Assembly: GCF_021917145.1 (NCBI RefSeq)
Contig: NC_061062.1
Span: 4,989,847-5,053,846 of the forward strand
Direction of reading: 5' to 3'
Source of the DNA: Hypomesus transpacificus
Lineage: Eukaryota > Chordata > Actinopteri > Osmeriformes > Osmeridae
Length of the DNA: 64,000 nt
Shown here: positions 13,231-24,509 of the stretch, piece by piece
Layout of the letters: each line of letters starts with the position of its first letter
Numbering within the stretch: the stretch's first letter is position 1
Program-made: the position numbers and the translations under genes
The notes under the pieces: model-generated
What the model was told of the DNA's origin: nothing
Seen by the model: the letters and a program-made list of their open reading frames with translations, nothing else
Database searches by the model: none

Positions 13231-15049
13231 ATTCTCAACACATGTGGCCTGTAATAAGTTCAGGATCCAGGTGCATATGGAGCTACCCAGGCCCAGGTTT
13301 CAAAGCTTCAAGACCGGTTTGGTGGGAAGAATGAGACAGAGCTGAAGGATAAGATTAGGATAGGGTGAACACTAGGCATATCACTAGGCACTAGGCGTTC
13401 GGGAAAACACAATTAGTTATTTCAAGATTTTGCCATGAATAAAGGAATGAAATGTAGTCTATAAACGTATGGCATAGGGCTTCAGTATCTTAAATGTCTG
13501 ACAAAATACCTAACCTTCAAATAAAAATGTATTTAGTAAAGTACATTGAAGTGACATTTGTCAAAGGTAAGGCATAATCTGTGTAAATATTTTGGGAGGG
13601 TTTACAATAAGTAAATCACCAGCACCGTTTAGATTAGGCACATATGTTAAAAGAATACCATAAAAGAAACTTGCGCTAATTATCTTTATCATCTTTTTTA
13701 ACATCTCTGAAGTTGAAAAACTAGTATGGTGAGGTGCAGAGGTTGACCACCAAAGGATGACTGTTCTCAACAACCTAATATTTTAGTGTATGATAAAGTG
13801 AAAAAATAAGGCACGTGGCTACTGTGTTCTCGCGTGTTAGTTGAGGAAAACCTAAATACGCGTTACAAAGCACACGTTGTGCAGATTAGGTGAATAATCA
13901 TCCCGAGCCCATCACTACGACACTATGAAGTGGAATCATAATTTCAGGGTATCCGATAGCCTAGCCTGTATACAGCGTGATTTCCTTCCGCGTTAACTTC
14001 CACCTGTTTCGACATGTTTTACCACTGAGAAAAGTATACTGGGGAACTCCCATAAATTAGACAGTGGGCCGATTCCTTTACATGTTGAGATGATGACTAT
14101 AGTAAGAGAAATGGGGAAATGATTCTGATTGCGTTCGTCTACTTTTTAATGAGTTTGGCAGCGGAGGCACGACCCAAGGTAGGGGTTTTCGAATTGTCTA
14201 CTGATAAACTATGTGAGATTGTATTTAAATAATTGGCTCGTCGAATTGTCACGAAAGCCTTAGAGCATGTACGTAGGCTGTAATAATATTGGGAGTGGCA
14301 TTCCAAATTCAAAATTTCCAAATTAGACGTTATTGTAGCCAAATGTATCCTAATCTCTAATTGAGGTATACCCTTGTGCGCTCAAGTTTGTTATGATTGG
14401 GTGCTGTGTCAAGTTTGCTAGTATTTTTCGGATGCACACATAAAGTAACTTGTGGTGAAGGCTAGGCTACATTACATTTGGACATTTAAGGCTATTTGAA
14501 CCTTATCCTCTACATTGAAAATTTAAAAAACGAATGGACAAATCGATAAATTGTTCAATTGACAGGTTAATAAAGTGTAAGACAATTTGTTCTTCACAAC
14601 GACGTCGGTTGTAAGGCCTACGTGGGAACATGTTGACGCCCAGTTTATACAAGGAAACGATCACTGAGATCTTCTATGAGAATTGTGTAATTTCCTCTAA
14701 ATGTAGCCTATGGCCTAATTAAATCATAATCATAAATGCATTCCCATAATTTACACATTGAGCGGTGTACTGTTGTCAACATAGGCTACACATATCGGTT
14801 AAGATGTCTGAGAAAGACAAAGGTCTGTAAGAATATCAGTTCAAAAGTTATGTTTAAGTATTATTTGTTATGTAGACTATTTAATGTTTTTTTAAACATT
14901 GTATTTGGTTACACAGCTTTGCAGGCCTTAGTAGTATACCAGTAAAAACAATGTACAAAATGTAGTTAATTAACCTGACCTCCCCCCCCCCCCAGGGGAA
15001 CAATGCGGTTCATTGTCAAGATACATTTAACTGTTCTTCATGCAATTTC
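13231..15049. other. Intergenic/5' flank of stx11
   Basis: AT-rich non-coding DNA. It should contain the stx11 promoter and any untranslated first exon, because the stx11 coding exon begins with a splice acceptor. I could not locate the first exon. A C10-11 tract lies at about 14983-14993. Confidence 0.4.
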
Positions 15050-15056
15050 AGGTGAA

Positions 15057-15926
15057 ATGAAAGACAGGCTGAGTGAATTGCAAGGGTTCCCCTCCAAGCC
15101 TTCAGAAGCTGAGGAGGGCAGGCCCGATGAGGACGATGGCGAGCTGGAGCAGCACGCCATGGTGTTCCAGGGAGAGGACCTCATGGACAGCACTTTCAAG
15201 GAGGCCCAGTCGCTGCGGAAGGAGATCACCCTGCTCAGACTGGACGTGAAACGTCTGGGGAAGCAGAACACTCGCTTCCTCACTTCGGTCCGACGGATCA
15301 GCAGCATTAAGCGAGACTCCAACGCCATCGCCCGAGACATCAAGGCCAGAGGGGAGGTTGTCTACGCTCGCCTGGAGAAGCTATGCAAGCAGTGTAAGGA
15401 CCTGGAGGACGAGCATGGGGTCCATGCGGCGCTGGTGCGGATAGTGCGCTACCAGTATGTCTCCATTACCAACGTCTTCCACGAAGCCATGTCGGAGTAC
15501 AACGAGGCCGAGATGGCCCAGAAGGAGAACTGCAAGACCCGTATTCAGAGACAGGCAGAGATCATGGGGAAAGACCTGACAGGGGACCAGATCGAGGAGA
15601 TGATCGAGACGGGGAAGTGGAACGTGTACTCGGAAAACCTCCTGACGGATGCCCGCACTGCCCGCTCGGCTCTTGCCGAGATTCAGAACCGTCACAAAGA
15701 ACTGGTGGAGCTGGAGAGCCGCATCAAGGACATTCATGAACTGTTCTTCCAGATGGCCCTGCTGGTGGAGGAGCAGGGAGCCATGCTGGATAACATAGAG
15801 AAGAACGTGCTGGAGACACAGGACTATGTGGAAAAAGCCACTACACAGATCAAGAAAGCTGTGAAGTACAAGAAGAGCAACCCCTGCAAGCGCCTGTTCT
15901 GCTGTTGTTTTCCTTGCTGCAACTAG
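15057..15926 (+). CDS. stx11: Syntaxin-11, Qa-type SNARE
   Basis: 289-residue membrane-fusion SNARE. In mammals STX11 acts in cytotoxic granule and platelet secretion, and its loss causes familial haemophagocytic lymphohistiocytosis type 4. The start MKDRLSELQ aligns with human MKDRLAELL. An in-frame ATG at 15003 lies upstream of a splice acceptor (CAATTTCAG, AG at 15050-15051), so the shorter start is preferred and 15052-15056 is 5' UTR. The Habc region contains [20 protein letters not shown] (human [20 protein letters not shown]). The SNARE helix is near residues 215-275, with the zero-layer Gln in [13 protein letters not shown]. As in mammals there is no transmembrane helix: the tail [15 protein letters not shown] has six cysteines and should be palmitoylated. 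Coding sequence is uninterrupted in one exon, as in other vertebrates. The a/b paralogue is not resolved. Confidence 0.96.
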   Translation: [289 protein letters not shown]

Positions 15927-16367
15927 CCAGACAAATATCAGTGTTAGCGTATCTACATTGGAGATCCAAACCATTTCTTTCTTAGAGTGTTTTTTTCTGC
16001 CATGAATATGTTCTTTAAAGGGGTTGAACTCTGACAGGGCTGAAAACTAGCTTGATGCATGTTGACTTACCATGCAACATGCAGTTTGATGCCTTGCTTT
16101 CCGGTTTTGCACAAGACAGTGTATGTAATTGAGCAAGGCCTTTGCATTGATGGTTCATTTCAATATCAGACCACAGCCCCAGCCATGCAAATACAACAGT
16201 GTGATATAAGATGTCAATTTTATATGAGAAGCAGAAAACATTTGCATAATGCTTGCAGTAAAAACTAGAGCATTGTAGCACAATGTTTTATATTATCCTT
16301 ACATTATTTTACATTTGTAATGTGTGTGTGATTTAATGTTCTGAAATTAAATAGCTTATAATAATAT

Positions 16368-16373
16368 AATAAA
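16368..16373 (+). other. Candidate stx11 polyadenylation signal
   Basis: AATAAA lies 442 bp after the stx11 stop codon in an AT-rich 3' flank, with the T-rich stretch TTTGTTTTTAC about 55 bp further on. Earlier ATTAAA-like hexamers (for example near 16345) could also serve. Confidence 0.5.
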
Positions 16374-16629
16374 ATGATATATCTATCTATCCTACTGTGT
16401 TTAATTATCAGTGAGGACGTCTATAGTTTGTTTTTACATGAATTCAAAAGAGAAGTGAGGATTGCAGACATGAGTCAATCTTATTGCTTCACAAACGATG
16501 ATTTGTAAGCAACACGAGAAACATTGCAGTTTACGTGAGCCGGCCTTTATTATGTAGGGAACTCATCGACACACGTCTGCATACAAATAACTAAAGTTTG
16601 CGTACTCTAAAACTAGTTAAACATTAGTT

Positions 16630-17105
16630 TTTATTTTTATGATGGATAGCACTGCCCCACAGGCTTGTATGGTAGGCACAAGGCCTGATGGGGCATCGCT
16701 TCAGCCGCCTATCTTCTTACCCTGATGCGCCCATCACTCTGGAACAGGGTCAATTTAGACTCATCAGACCACATGAACTTCCTCCATTGCTCCAGAATCT
16801 AATCCGTTTGACAGTTCTTATCCCAATTTTAGTAGTTTCAGCAATCGAAAATGTTTTCTTTTCTTGATGCATGCCAATAATTTTAACCTTCTGAAAGAGA
16901 TTAACATATTTTCCACGACCACAGGATGTGTCTTTTGACATAGTTGTTTAACAAATGAGAAGTTACTCACTGCATTAGTTGGGATTAAATAACTTTTTGC
17001 CAGTTTAAACGTAATTACCCATGCAGTAATTATCCAATGGGAGGCTCTTTCTTAGTTGCTTAGTTCAATCCAGGTGGTGACTTTTTGGGGGGCCAGGCAG
17101 TGTAT
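16630..17105 (-). mobile_element. Tc1/mariner-like transposon, internally deleted
   Basis: The right end reads CCAGGTGGTGAC, a T/G run, then GGCCAGGCAGTGTA, the terminal-repeat sequence of a common teleost Tc1-like family. The minus strand encodes a helix-turn-helix-type segment beginning MSKDTSCGRGKYVNLFQK (start 16941). It runs directly into WSNGGSSCGLMSLN, which matches the WSDESK-type catalytic-domain segment after a frame change. Most of the middle of the transposase is therefore missing and several frame breaks exist. The left terminal repeat is not recognisable, so the left boundary is approximate. Confidence 0.75.
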
Positions 17106-18440
17106 AAAATACCGCGTTACATACATAAACTGTTCTTCTGTGATCGATGATCAAATCGACATTTGTACTGTACATATTATTGAGTTGTCAAAAAGCTGGT
17201 ATTCACTGAACACCAAGATTACAGATGTGAACTGTTTTATATCTAGTGCAAGAAGTGCCATGCTGTACTGCCTATACAAAAAATCCAATACGTGCATTGG
17301 GATTGTCTAACATGACCCATGTTTCAAAACCACAGGGTTTTAATCACAATCGTCATAATGGTTCATTGAGACCAAAGGCAGAAACTTTGTGAATGTCTCT
17401 TTAGTGTCATCTAGTTGTCAGGTTATCAAGCATATTGTGATCCTGTAGTAGCCTTGCTAATTCATTCAGTGATTTTACTGAATGCACAGACTTCAAATAT
17501 ATCAGAGCATATTACAGTTGTTTTCAAAAAGCTTGGAGATAAGATAACTATCTGCATGAAATGAAAATTGGACAGAATAACTGGCAAAACGATTTATTGG
17601 TGAGGAAATTGTTGATGATTTACACAAAGGGCAAGTACACACTGCAGCCATTCAATAAACAGTTGTGTAAGACACCTTTTTAGAACATTGTTTTTTGTAT
17701 TGTTCATAGCCATAAACTTTAAAAACGTATTTGAGGGAAACACTGGTTAGTTTTAATCAATCGTTTAAATAGACGTCTCCACTCACATGCTACAAACAGA
17801 CTGGTGCATCATCTCATGGGACAAATATGAACTTAATAGAACATCTTAATATCCTCTGATCACACACGAAATGGAACAAACCCAATTATATGCCAGTACT
17901 GAAATTAATTAGATATAAGTCAAAGAATTGAGCAGTGGAGTTTACATTTTAAAAAGTCTTAAAAATAGCAGTAAACCAAGATCAGACAATACCATGAAAA
18001 TTATAGAACACACAGTTAACCTTCAAATTATGCATCACCCCAAACACAACCGTTAATTGTCTAAACTTCATTCACTGAGGGGAAGATGTTCGCTCCAATT
18101 ATCTGTAAAAGGGAATAAAATGCTTCCCTGTTAATCATTTGTGTTTATTATTCCTCTATGACAATAATATTTGCAACCTATCCACACGTGCTTTTCCGTA
18201 GAGGAGGTTAACCTCACTGTCTTTTCCAAACACTGTTTGACTCTCACAAATCCCTTTTAGGAAAGCCGAGTCAAACACTAAAACATCACACTTTACATGT
18301 TCCTATTACACACTGGCTGACATTTAAATCTGAGACTTCAATTAGTCAAAAATGTAATACAGGGATCATGATTAACATCTGTTAAAGAAAAAATATATAT
18401 ATATTAGTCCTAAACAAACAAAAAAAACAACAACAACACA
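17106..18440. other. Intergenic DNA, stx11 to minisatellite
   Basis: AT-rich sequence in which I see no gene, RNA or recognisable mobile element. Confidence 0.4.
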
Positions 18441-19270
18441 CACAGTAATAATACTGAACGGTGATCAGTCCTAAGACCACACAGTAATAATACTGAACGG
18501 TGATCAGTCCTAAGACCACACAGTAATAATACTGAACGGTGATCAGTCCTAAGACCACACAGTAATAATACTGAACGGTGATCAGTCCTAAGACCACACA
18601 GTAATAATACTGAACGGTGATCAGTCCTAAGACCACACAGTAATAATACTGAACGGTGATCAGTCCTAAGACCACACAGTAATAATACTGAACGGTGATC
18701 AGTCCTAAGACCACACAGTAATAATACTGAACGGTGATCAGTCCTAAGACCACACAGTAATAATACTGAACGGTGATCAGTCCTAAGACCACACAGTAAT
18801 AATACTGAACGGTGATCAGTCCTAAGACCACACAGTAATAATACTGAACGGTGATCAGTCCTAAGACCACACAGTAATAATACTGAACGGTGATCAGTCC
18901 TAAGACCACACAGTAATAATACTGAACGGTGATCAGTCCTAAGACCACACAGTAATAATACTGAACGGTGATCAGTCCTAAGACCACACAGTAATAATAC
19001 TGAACGGTGATCAGTCCTAAGACCACACAGTAATAATACTGAACGGTGATCAGTCCTAAGACCACACAGTAATAATACTGAACGGTGATCAGTCCTAAGA
19101 CCACACAGTAATAATACTGAACGGTGATCAGTCCTAAGACCACACAGTAATAAAACTGAACGGTGATCAGTCCTAAGACCACACAGTAATAATACTGAAC
19201 GGTGATCAGTCCTAAGACCACACAGTAATAATACTGAACGGTGATCAGTCCTAAGACCACACAGTAATAA
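18441..19270. repeat. 39-bp minisatellite, about 21 copies
   Basis: The unit contains ACTGAACGGTGATCAGTCCT and AAGACCACACAGTAATAAT, 39 bp in all. The ACGGTGATCAG core recurs at exactly 39-bp steps from 18458 to 19238, giving 21 copies. I found only one substitution among them (T to A near 19153). The left flank is A/CAA-rich. Because 39 is divisible by three, long open frames appear on the minus strand (13-residue repeats), but they have no conserved protein context. Confidence 0.95.
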
Positions 19271-20293
19271 TAACAACAAGGTGCCAGCCCTCCCCCTTTG
19301 TACCCTTTACTGTGTCTAACACATACAACACAGGGGATGGCCAGCACTTACTGCTGCAGCTTCATGTTACAACCCTGAGACACCAAAATGTGAAGACAAT
19401 GAATATGTAGTGCCAAGAAATATATATATAAAAAAACAAAACAAAAGAAACTGCAACACACAGATATGATAGATAATGATCAATACCAGAGGGAAATGTG
19501 TACCGTTTTTATTTCATACCTGACCTGCAGGGTTCCACAACCTTCAAAATACTAATATGTATCAAACAAGTGGTTCTAGCCTAATCAACTGAAGAGGGAG
19601 AAAAATTTGAACACCCCCCACACAATCACCCATACGATTGAGCTAGAAAGAATGGTTTAAAAATTAAATAAATAAATCCCAAGCTACAAGTTGAGTAATG
19701 AACCTCAGAATGAATAAGGGTTTCTGTGAGTGAGTTTTGCGTTTTAGAGAAAGTAAAAAAGACCAAAACATTTCCTATTTAGAGAAGAATGACTGCACTG
19801 CACACATTTTAGGATTGGTCAGTATATGAAAATGTAGAATTATAGTCATTCGTAAAAAAAGAGAAGGTTCTAACAAATAGAATGCATGGTCGATCAAAAT
19901 ATCGGGGGGGGGGGGGGGAGGAAGCCTTGAAACCATGCTTGTAGATAAGCTATTTGATTTTGTTCCAGAAGGGAGATATTGAGAAATGTCAATATCGTTC
20001 TGAGATATTCAGAACTTTCCCATGACCAGAAATCAAGTGTTTATCATAATTTAAGGCTCCACTTTCTTTCCATCATCTTTGCGGCACAGTACTGACTTCT
20101 TCATATAAAAATACAAAACAAATCTACATCAAAGCATGTAATTATTTACACAGTATGTCAAAAGTGAATCTTCAGTATATAAATTTCATTATCAAAAGAG
20201 CAAACCAAAATAGTTTGAATTGGAACAATTTAGGCTTTTTCGGTCAGACTGGAAGAAACAAGCAGCACAATGTTTTCCTGGTGAAAGGACTGC
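19271..20293 (-). other. Probable fbxo30 3' UTR and downstream flank
   Basis: AT-rich sequence immediately after the fbxo30 stop codon on the minus strand. It contains a G15-17 tract at about 19903-19918. A minus-strand AATAAA is present near 19508-19513, which would give a 3' UTR of roughly 0.8 kb. No other feature seen. Confidence 0.35.
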
Positions 20294-22806
20294 TCATGCA
20301 ACGGGCTTGAGAACGGAGCGCAGCGAGCGCCCTTCCTTGGTGAGCTCTCTGGTGAAGCACATACAGGGCAGAGGGATGGCTTCCTCCCGACGAGCGATGG
20401 TGTTGAACTGGCACTTCTTCAGATGATCGGCCATGCTGGAGATGTTGGCAAACTTCCACTCGTTCACCGTGCCGAAAGAGGTGCTGAATCGCCACACCTG
20501 ATCAACAATGTTCACGCACGTTGTTACATTTTCAACAAAGACCAAAAGAGAGGTTAGCGTACTCGTGTGTGTATGCGTGTCATACACTTTGTAAATTGAA
20601 CATTTGAGCGTCCTACCTTGTTGTTTATCTGCCACGAGGACGATCCGTCAGCACGTTGTTCCTTGTTCCACAGGAGGACCACCATTCCTCGAACCTGCAG
20701 CAGACTGCTACACACCTCCCTCATGGTCCGGGACACCCTGGACAGCTGGCAGAGGCTGAAGCCATCCAGGAAGCTGGCGACATACTGCAACAGCTCGAAG
20801 GGGAGGCTACTGAGGTGGTCGCACTGGGAGCCGAAGCGACAGGCATTTCTGGGGAGGGCGTTGTCGCTTTGCACTGACGGCAGGTCTGCCTGCACACCAA
20901 AGGCACCGAGGTGCCGGTCATGGATAATTCTGGAACCTTGCACGGATGGACAGAAACGTCTCTGGGAGTAGGTGCAGCCGTAGTACGCCAGTGGACAACG
21001 GTGCTCCATCCAGCCGTTGAGCCCAGCGTGGATGTCGCCATGGACATTCTTGAAATGGGAGGAAAACTCATCCCGGCGGAACAGCTGTCCACACACAAAG
21101 GTGAACATGGAGCGTTGCTTGGTTTGGTATCGGGCCACGCATTCCAGCACCAGATCCAGCCGGAGTGTGTGGAAGGGACTGGGGTTAGAGAGCTGCGGGC
21201 TGGCGTGGTCGCAGGCAGACGCCGAAGCAATGTCACCCACCATGGTGTTGGTGGCCAAGATGGCGGAGGGGAAGGAGAAAGTCTGTGTACCAAAGTCAAT
21301 GCGGTAGCCGTCCACAAACCTGCTGTCGGAGATCCCCCTGCCCCCGGGAGAGTCCCCAAGACAGAAGAGGAGGGCTGCAGTTATCAGATCAATGCCGTGG
21401 AGACCCATGGGGTCTTCAGTGACTTCCAGGTCAGAGGTGTCCACGGCCTTGTCCTCCATCTTGGCTCGGAACAAGTAAGGGTCTGACAGCAGTGCCCGGC
21501 GCCCGTTAAATGTAAACAAACTCATTCCCCTAAGCACCTGCAGGTTCTGTAGCTTTCTTTCCAGCCATCTATCTTCAATGTCAAGGGGCAGGTGCTGCAA
21601 CACATTGTTTGGTACCAGATCAGGCAGCGGAATAGGAAAGTGAGGAGGGAGGGGTGGTGGGTGGGGCCTGGAGGGGCGAGGCCTAGAGGGCTCGACACTC
21701 ATGGAATGATAAGGTATATGCGGACGGATTTCGGAAGAACCGTTGAGTCCAGGGGAACTGTTGAGTTCAGAAGAACCATTGATTCTAAGTCTTCTGTTCT
21801 CAGCCCTGTCTAGATCTATCTTGTCACGTCTCAAGTGATTGTGATCATTGCCATTGTGAAAGCCATTACAGAGTGGACCCTCTACAAGACCCATAACGTA
21901 ATCCTTTTCCTCATCCTCCAGCCCCCCATCTTCATCATCTAAACACTCAATCAATTTATTTGGCTCTAGCCAAGTGCTTACATCTTCCCCCTTCTCTGTC
22001 ATAGCCGTACCGTCGACTCCCCCCACTGCGCCAAACTCACCGTCTGATTCAGAGTCACTTTCCCTCATGTCTACATTCTTCAGATACTCAACATCCACGT
22101 AACAATCGCTGTGACTGTCGCTGTTCCCGCCATTACGCAACACCCCGTTTCTCTCACTCTTTCCTCCGCTTAAATTACCGATGATCAAGTCAATTTCTTT
22201 CGCGTTCGAAAGGATGTCCAAGGCAGCCACCAAGCTCCTGCTCGTCTCCACGGAGGCAGAGTACAACTCGCCGTATGTCTCCTCCTCCATCTCCACCATC
22301 CCGTTCGAAACCACCGTCTCCGGAGCGCTCGAAACTAACGCCATTTTATCAATGTCCTCAACGGGTTTAATGTCGCCATTCTTTGACACCGTGGTCGTGA
22401 CCCTGAGGGATTCTAGAAGCATCCTCTGGTCCTGCAGAGCCAGGGCCATGTCCAGCTGCTCCACCTCATCAAAGTCTTTGCTTAAATTCTCATAGGACTG
22501 GCGGTCAGAGTAGCTCACAGGCCAGCGGTTCCACTCCATCGTGCAGCAAACCACACTCGCTGGGCATGTCTCGAGGTGCTCTGCCATCTTCATCCGGGGA
22601 ATTGTGAAGGGACATCCGAACCCAACATTTAGACAAGGCACTCTCTCTAAGGGGCACAGTAAACAATGTTCCTCTGCTTTGCACGCGTGGAAAACAGCAC
22701 CACAGACAAGATGGCAGCCGATGAGGTCACAGGAAACACCAGTCTCTGGTCTGGTCATGCATCTGCGATTAATACAGTTCAGGCAATGAGCATGTAAGTC
22801 CTCCAT
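20294..22806 (-). CDS. fbxo30: F-box only protein 30 (MUSA1), SCF ubiquitin-ligase substrate receptor
   Basis: Two coding exons, 22806..20617 and 20497..20294, give 797 residues (human 745). The splice site is phase 0 and joins WQINNK to VWRFSTSFG, exactly as in human. The start MEDLHAHCLNCINRRCMTRP aligns with human MEEELQHSHCVNCVSRRCMT. The reading frame is open upstream to 22908, but a splice acceptor near 22879 places that stretch in a 5' UTR exon boundary. Domains: a TRAF-type zinc finger in the first about 90 residues (repeated Cys/His, ending HLETCPASVVCCTMEWNRWP). An acidic, poorly conserved middle follows, then the strongly conserved block AVDTSDLEVTEDPMGLHGID. The F-box LSSLPFELLQYVASFLDGFS lies near residue 660, and the conserved end is LTKEGRSLRSVLKPVA. 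In mammals it recruits substrates to SKP1-CUL1 and promotes muscle atrophy. No defects seen. Confidence 0.97.
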
Positions 22807-24060
22807 CTTCAAGTATTCTTTTTTTATTCCAAGTCCTGGAGGAGGTGTTCGCAGGCAAGGATGAATTGTTGTTAAACCTGAAGTTAACACAAATAAAAGT
22901 TTATCCACATTAAAATGCTTTGCCTTAAAGTCCGTTGGAAAGAAACAATATGATTCACTTGCACTTGTGACTAGGTATGCCGTGACACTACCTCATGGAA
23001 AAACATGTAAATATGGGTCAAGTACCACACGAGGTAAGGAAGCCTTGTGCCGCAAAACAGGCATCACATTCTGTAACTTAGCGCCTGATGTGGCCTCAGA
23101 GAGAGTCTGTTTACTAAACCTCTAGTCTAAGCCGCCACGGGACATTTCACAACAAGACTTCTTGGGTTACAAAGTCACAACCAGACCCGGGGCAGATGAC
23201 CTTTAACCTTGGTCTCTCAGAAGCCGCAGCCACTTGACGAAAATTGATGGCAACGAAAACTAGAAAATGTTTCATAAACAACATTGGCCAAGCAGGATGG
23301 CTCTAACTGTCTGACAGTCGTGACACATATCTGGACTTGACTGGGCATGACGAGGCTGTCTCGGACAGGACCTTGTTTTGGACAACTATAAATACACAGG
23401 ATATCAATTTACTTACAACTTATTCACCAGAGAAATGGGTTTAACATTACTCATTGTTAGCACCGTAATTTGTAACCATATAACTATATGAACTTGGCTA
23501 ACTAAATCTCGCAAACATAAAAACAACAGCCATGAAGCTAACCGTAGAGCTGCAGCTAACTATTTAATAGTCCAGTCTCCGTATTAATAACTTACCGGAA
23601 AATCCAAAGCCCCAGATGTAGCTAGCAGCTAACAAGTTTGCATCCACCTTCATTGCTATCTACCATGTAACCACACAAAGGAGACCTGGCAATGAGCATG
23701 TTGCTAGTTGACAAAGGACGGACTTGTACACAACTTCAGTGGCATTACCAATGGCTAACACGAGAGTATAGCTGCCTTGAGCAAAGTAGCAAACCAACTA
23801 GCAAATGACACTAGTTTGTCTGTCTCACAAAACTGTTCTTCTAGCTAGCTGGACTACTCACCTTAAAAAAAACGACACACCAAATCCTTGTTTTGTCTTT
23901 ATCCCTATCCTTAATCGAACACGTTTACTCTCAACTATAAGAAAACTGTTGCGTAGCAAAAACAATGGTTAACAACAACAGGTATTCACGACTCCTAATG
24001 CCTCTAGTCGGTCGGCGTATATGCGGTGTTGCAAGCTAGCAGGCTACAAGTGGGGCGCTA
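22807..24060 (-). promoter_or_regulatory. fbxo30 5' UTR exons, intron and promoter region
   Basis: Two good minus-strand splice donors suggest non-coding first exons: TTTCCG|GTAAGT (exon end 23596) and TTTAAG|GTGAGT (exon end 23862). Both could splice to the acceptor near 22879 ahead of the ATG. Repeated GCTAGC-type sequence and moderate CpG occur at 23.6-24.05 kb. The transcription start is probably between about 23.9 and 24.05 kb, but this is inference. Confidence 0.45.
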
Positions 24061-24509
24061 GAGTATTGCGTCATTATGCAGCGGACCAGCGGATTGGCGT
24101 ATGATAAGACTGAAAATAGAATGAGCTGGGGAATACCCTTGCAATATTTTTACATCTCACAATATGTTCGGCGCATTTCATAGTTCAACATGTAACAGTA
24201 TTGCATCGCAATTCATGAATGAATAACCAATGGAAATATATTTTTATTTAACTTTCAAACAAAAACATTGAAACTATACTACAGATGTATCACAAAACAC
24301 AATCCTTCAAGTATTAAACACAGATATTTTATTTACATAAAAAAATGTGACCATCACCACCCACAATGTAATACTTATAACTGCAGTATATGTGTGTTGT
24401 GTGTGTGTGTGTGTAGGTGCCCAAGAGGATTGTTGACACACGCCTTTCAGGTTATGTCGAGATCCGTTCTTTAAGACTTCTAAGACTGGGGGTGTTAGCC
24501 AGACAGGGC
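24061..24509 (-). other. Gap between fbxo30 promoter and ZP gene; ZP gene 3' UTR
   Basis: It holds a minus-strand AATAAA at 24328-24333, about 180 bp after the ZP-gene stop codon, and a (GT)n microsatellite at about 24390-24415. Nothing else recognised. Confidence 0.4.

Noticed and set aside
15003-15056. Upstream in-frame ATG extending stx11 by 18 residues
   Set aside because: A good splice acceptor lies between it and the conserved MKDRL start, and the extension does not match known STX11 N-termini.
18441-19270. Possible CRISPR-like repeat array
   Set aside because: Units are contiguous and identical with no unique spacers, and the genome is vertebrate.
18382-19347. Two long minus-strand open frames of 13-residue repeats across the minisatellite
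   Set aside because: They exist because the 39-bp unit is divisible by three and happens to lack stops in those frames. There is no start context, domain or conserved flank.
20721-21486. Open frames overlapping fbxo30 in other frames and on the plus strand
   Set aside because: Shadows of the GC-rich conserved half of fbxo30.
22807-22908. N-terminal extension of fbxo30 to an upstream ATG
   Set aside because: The segment contains a splice acceptor near 22879, and homology begins at MEDLHAHC.
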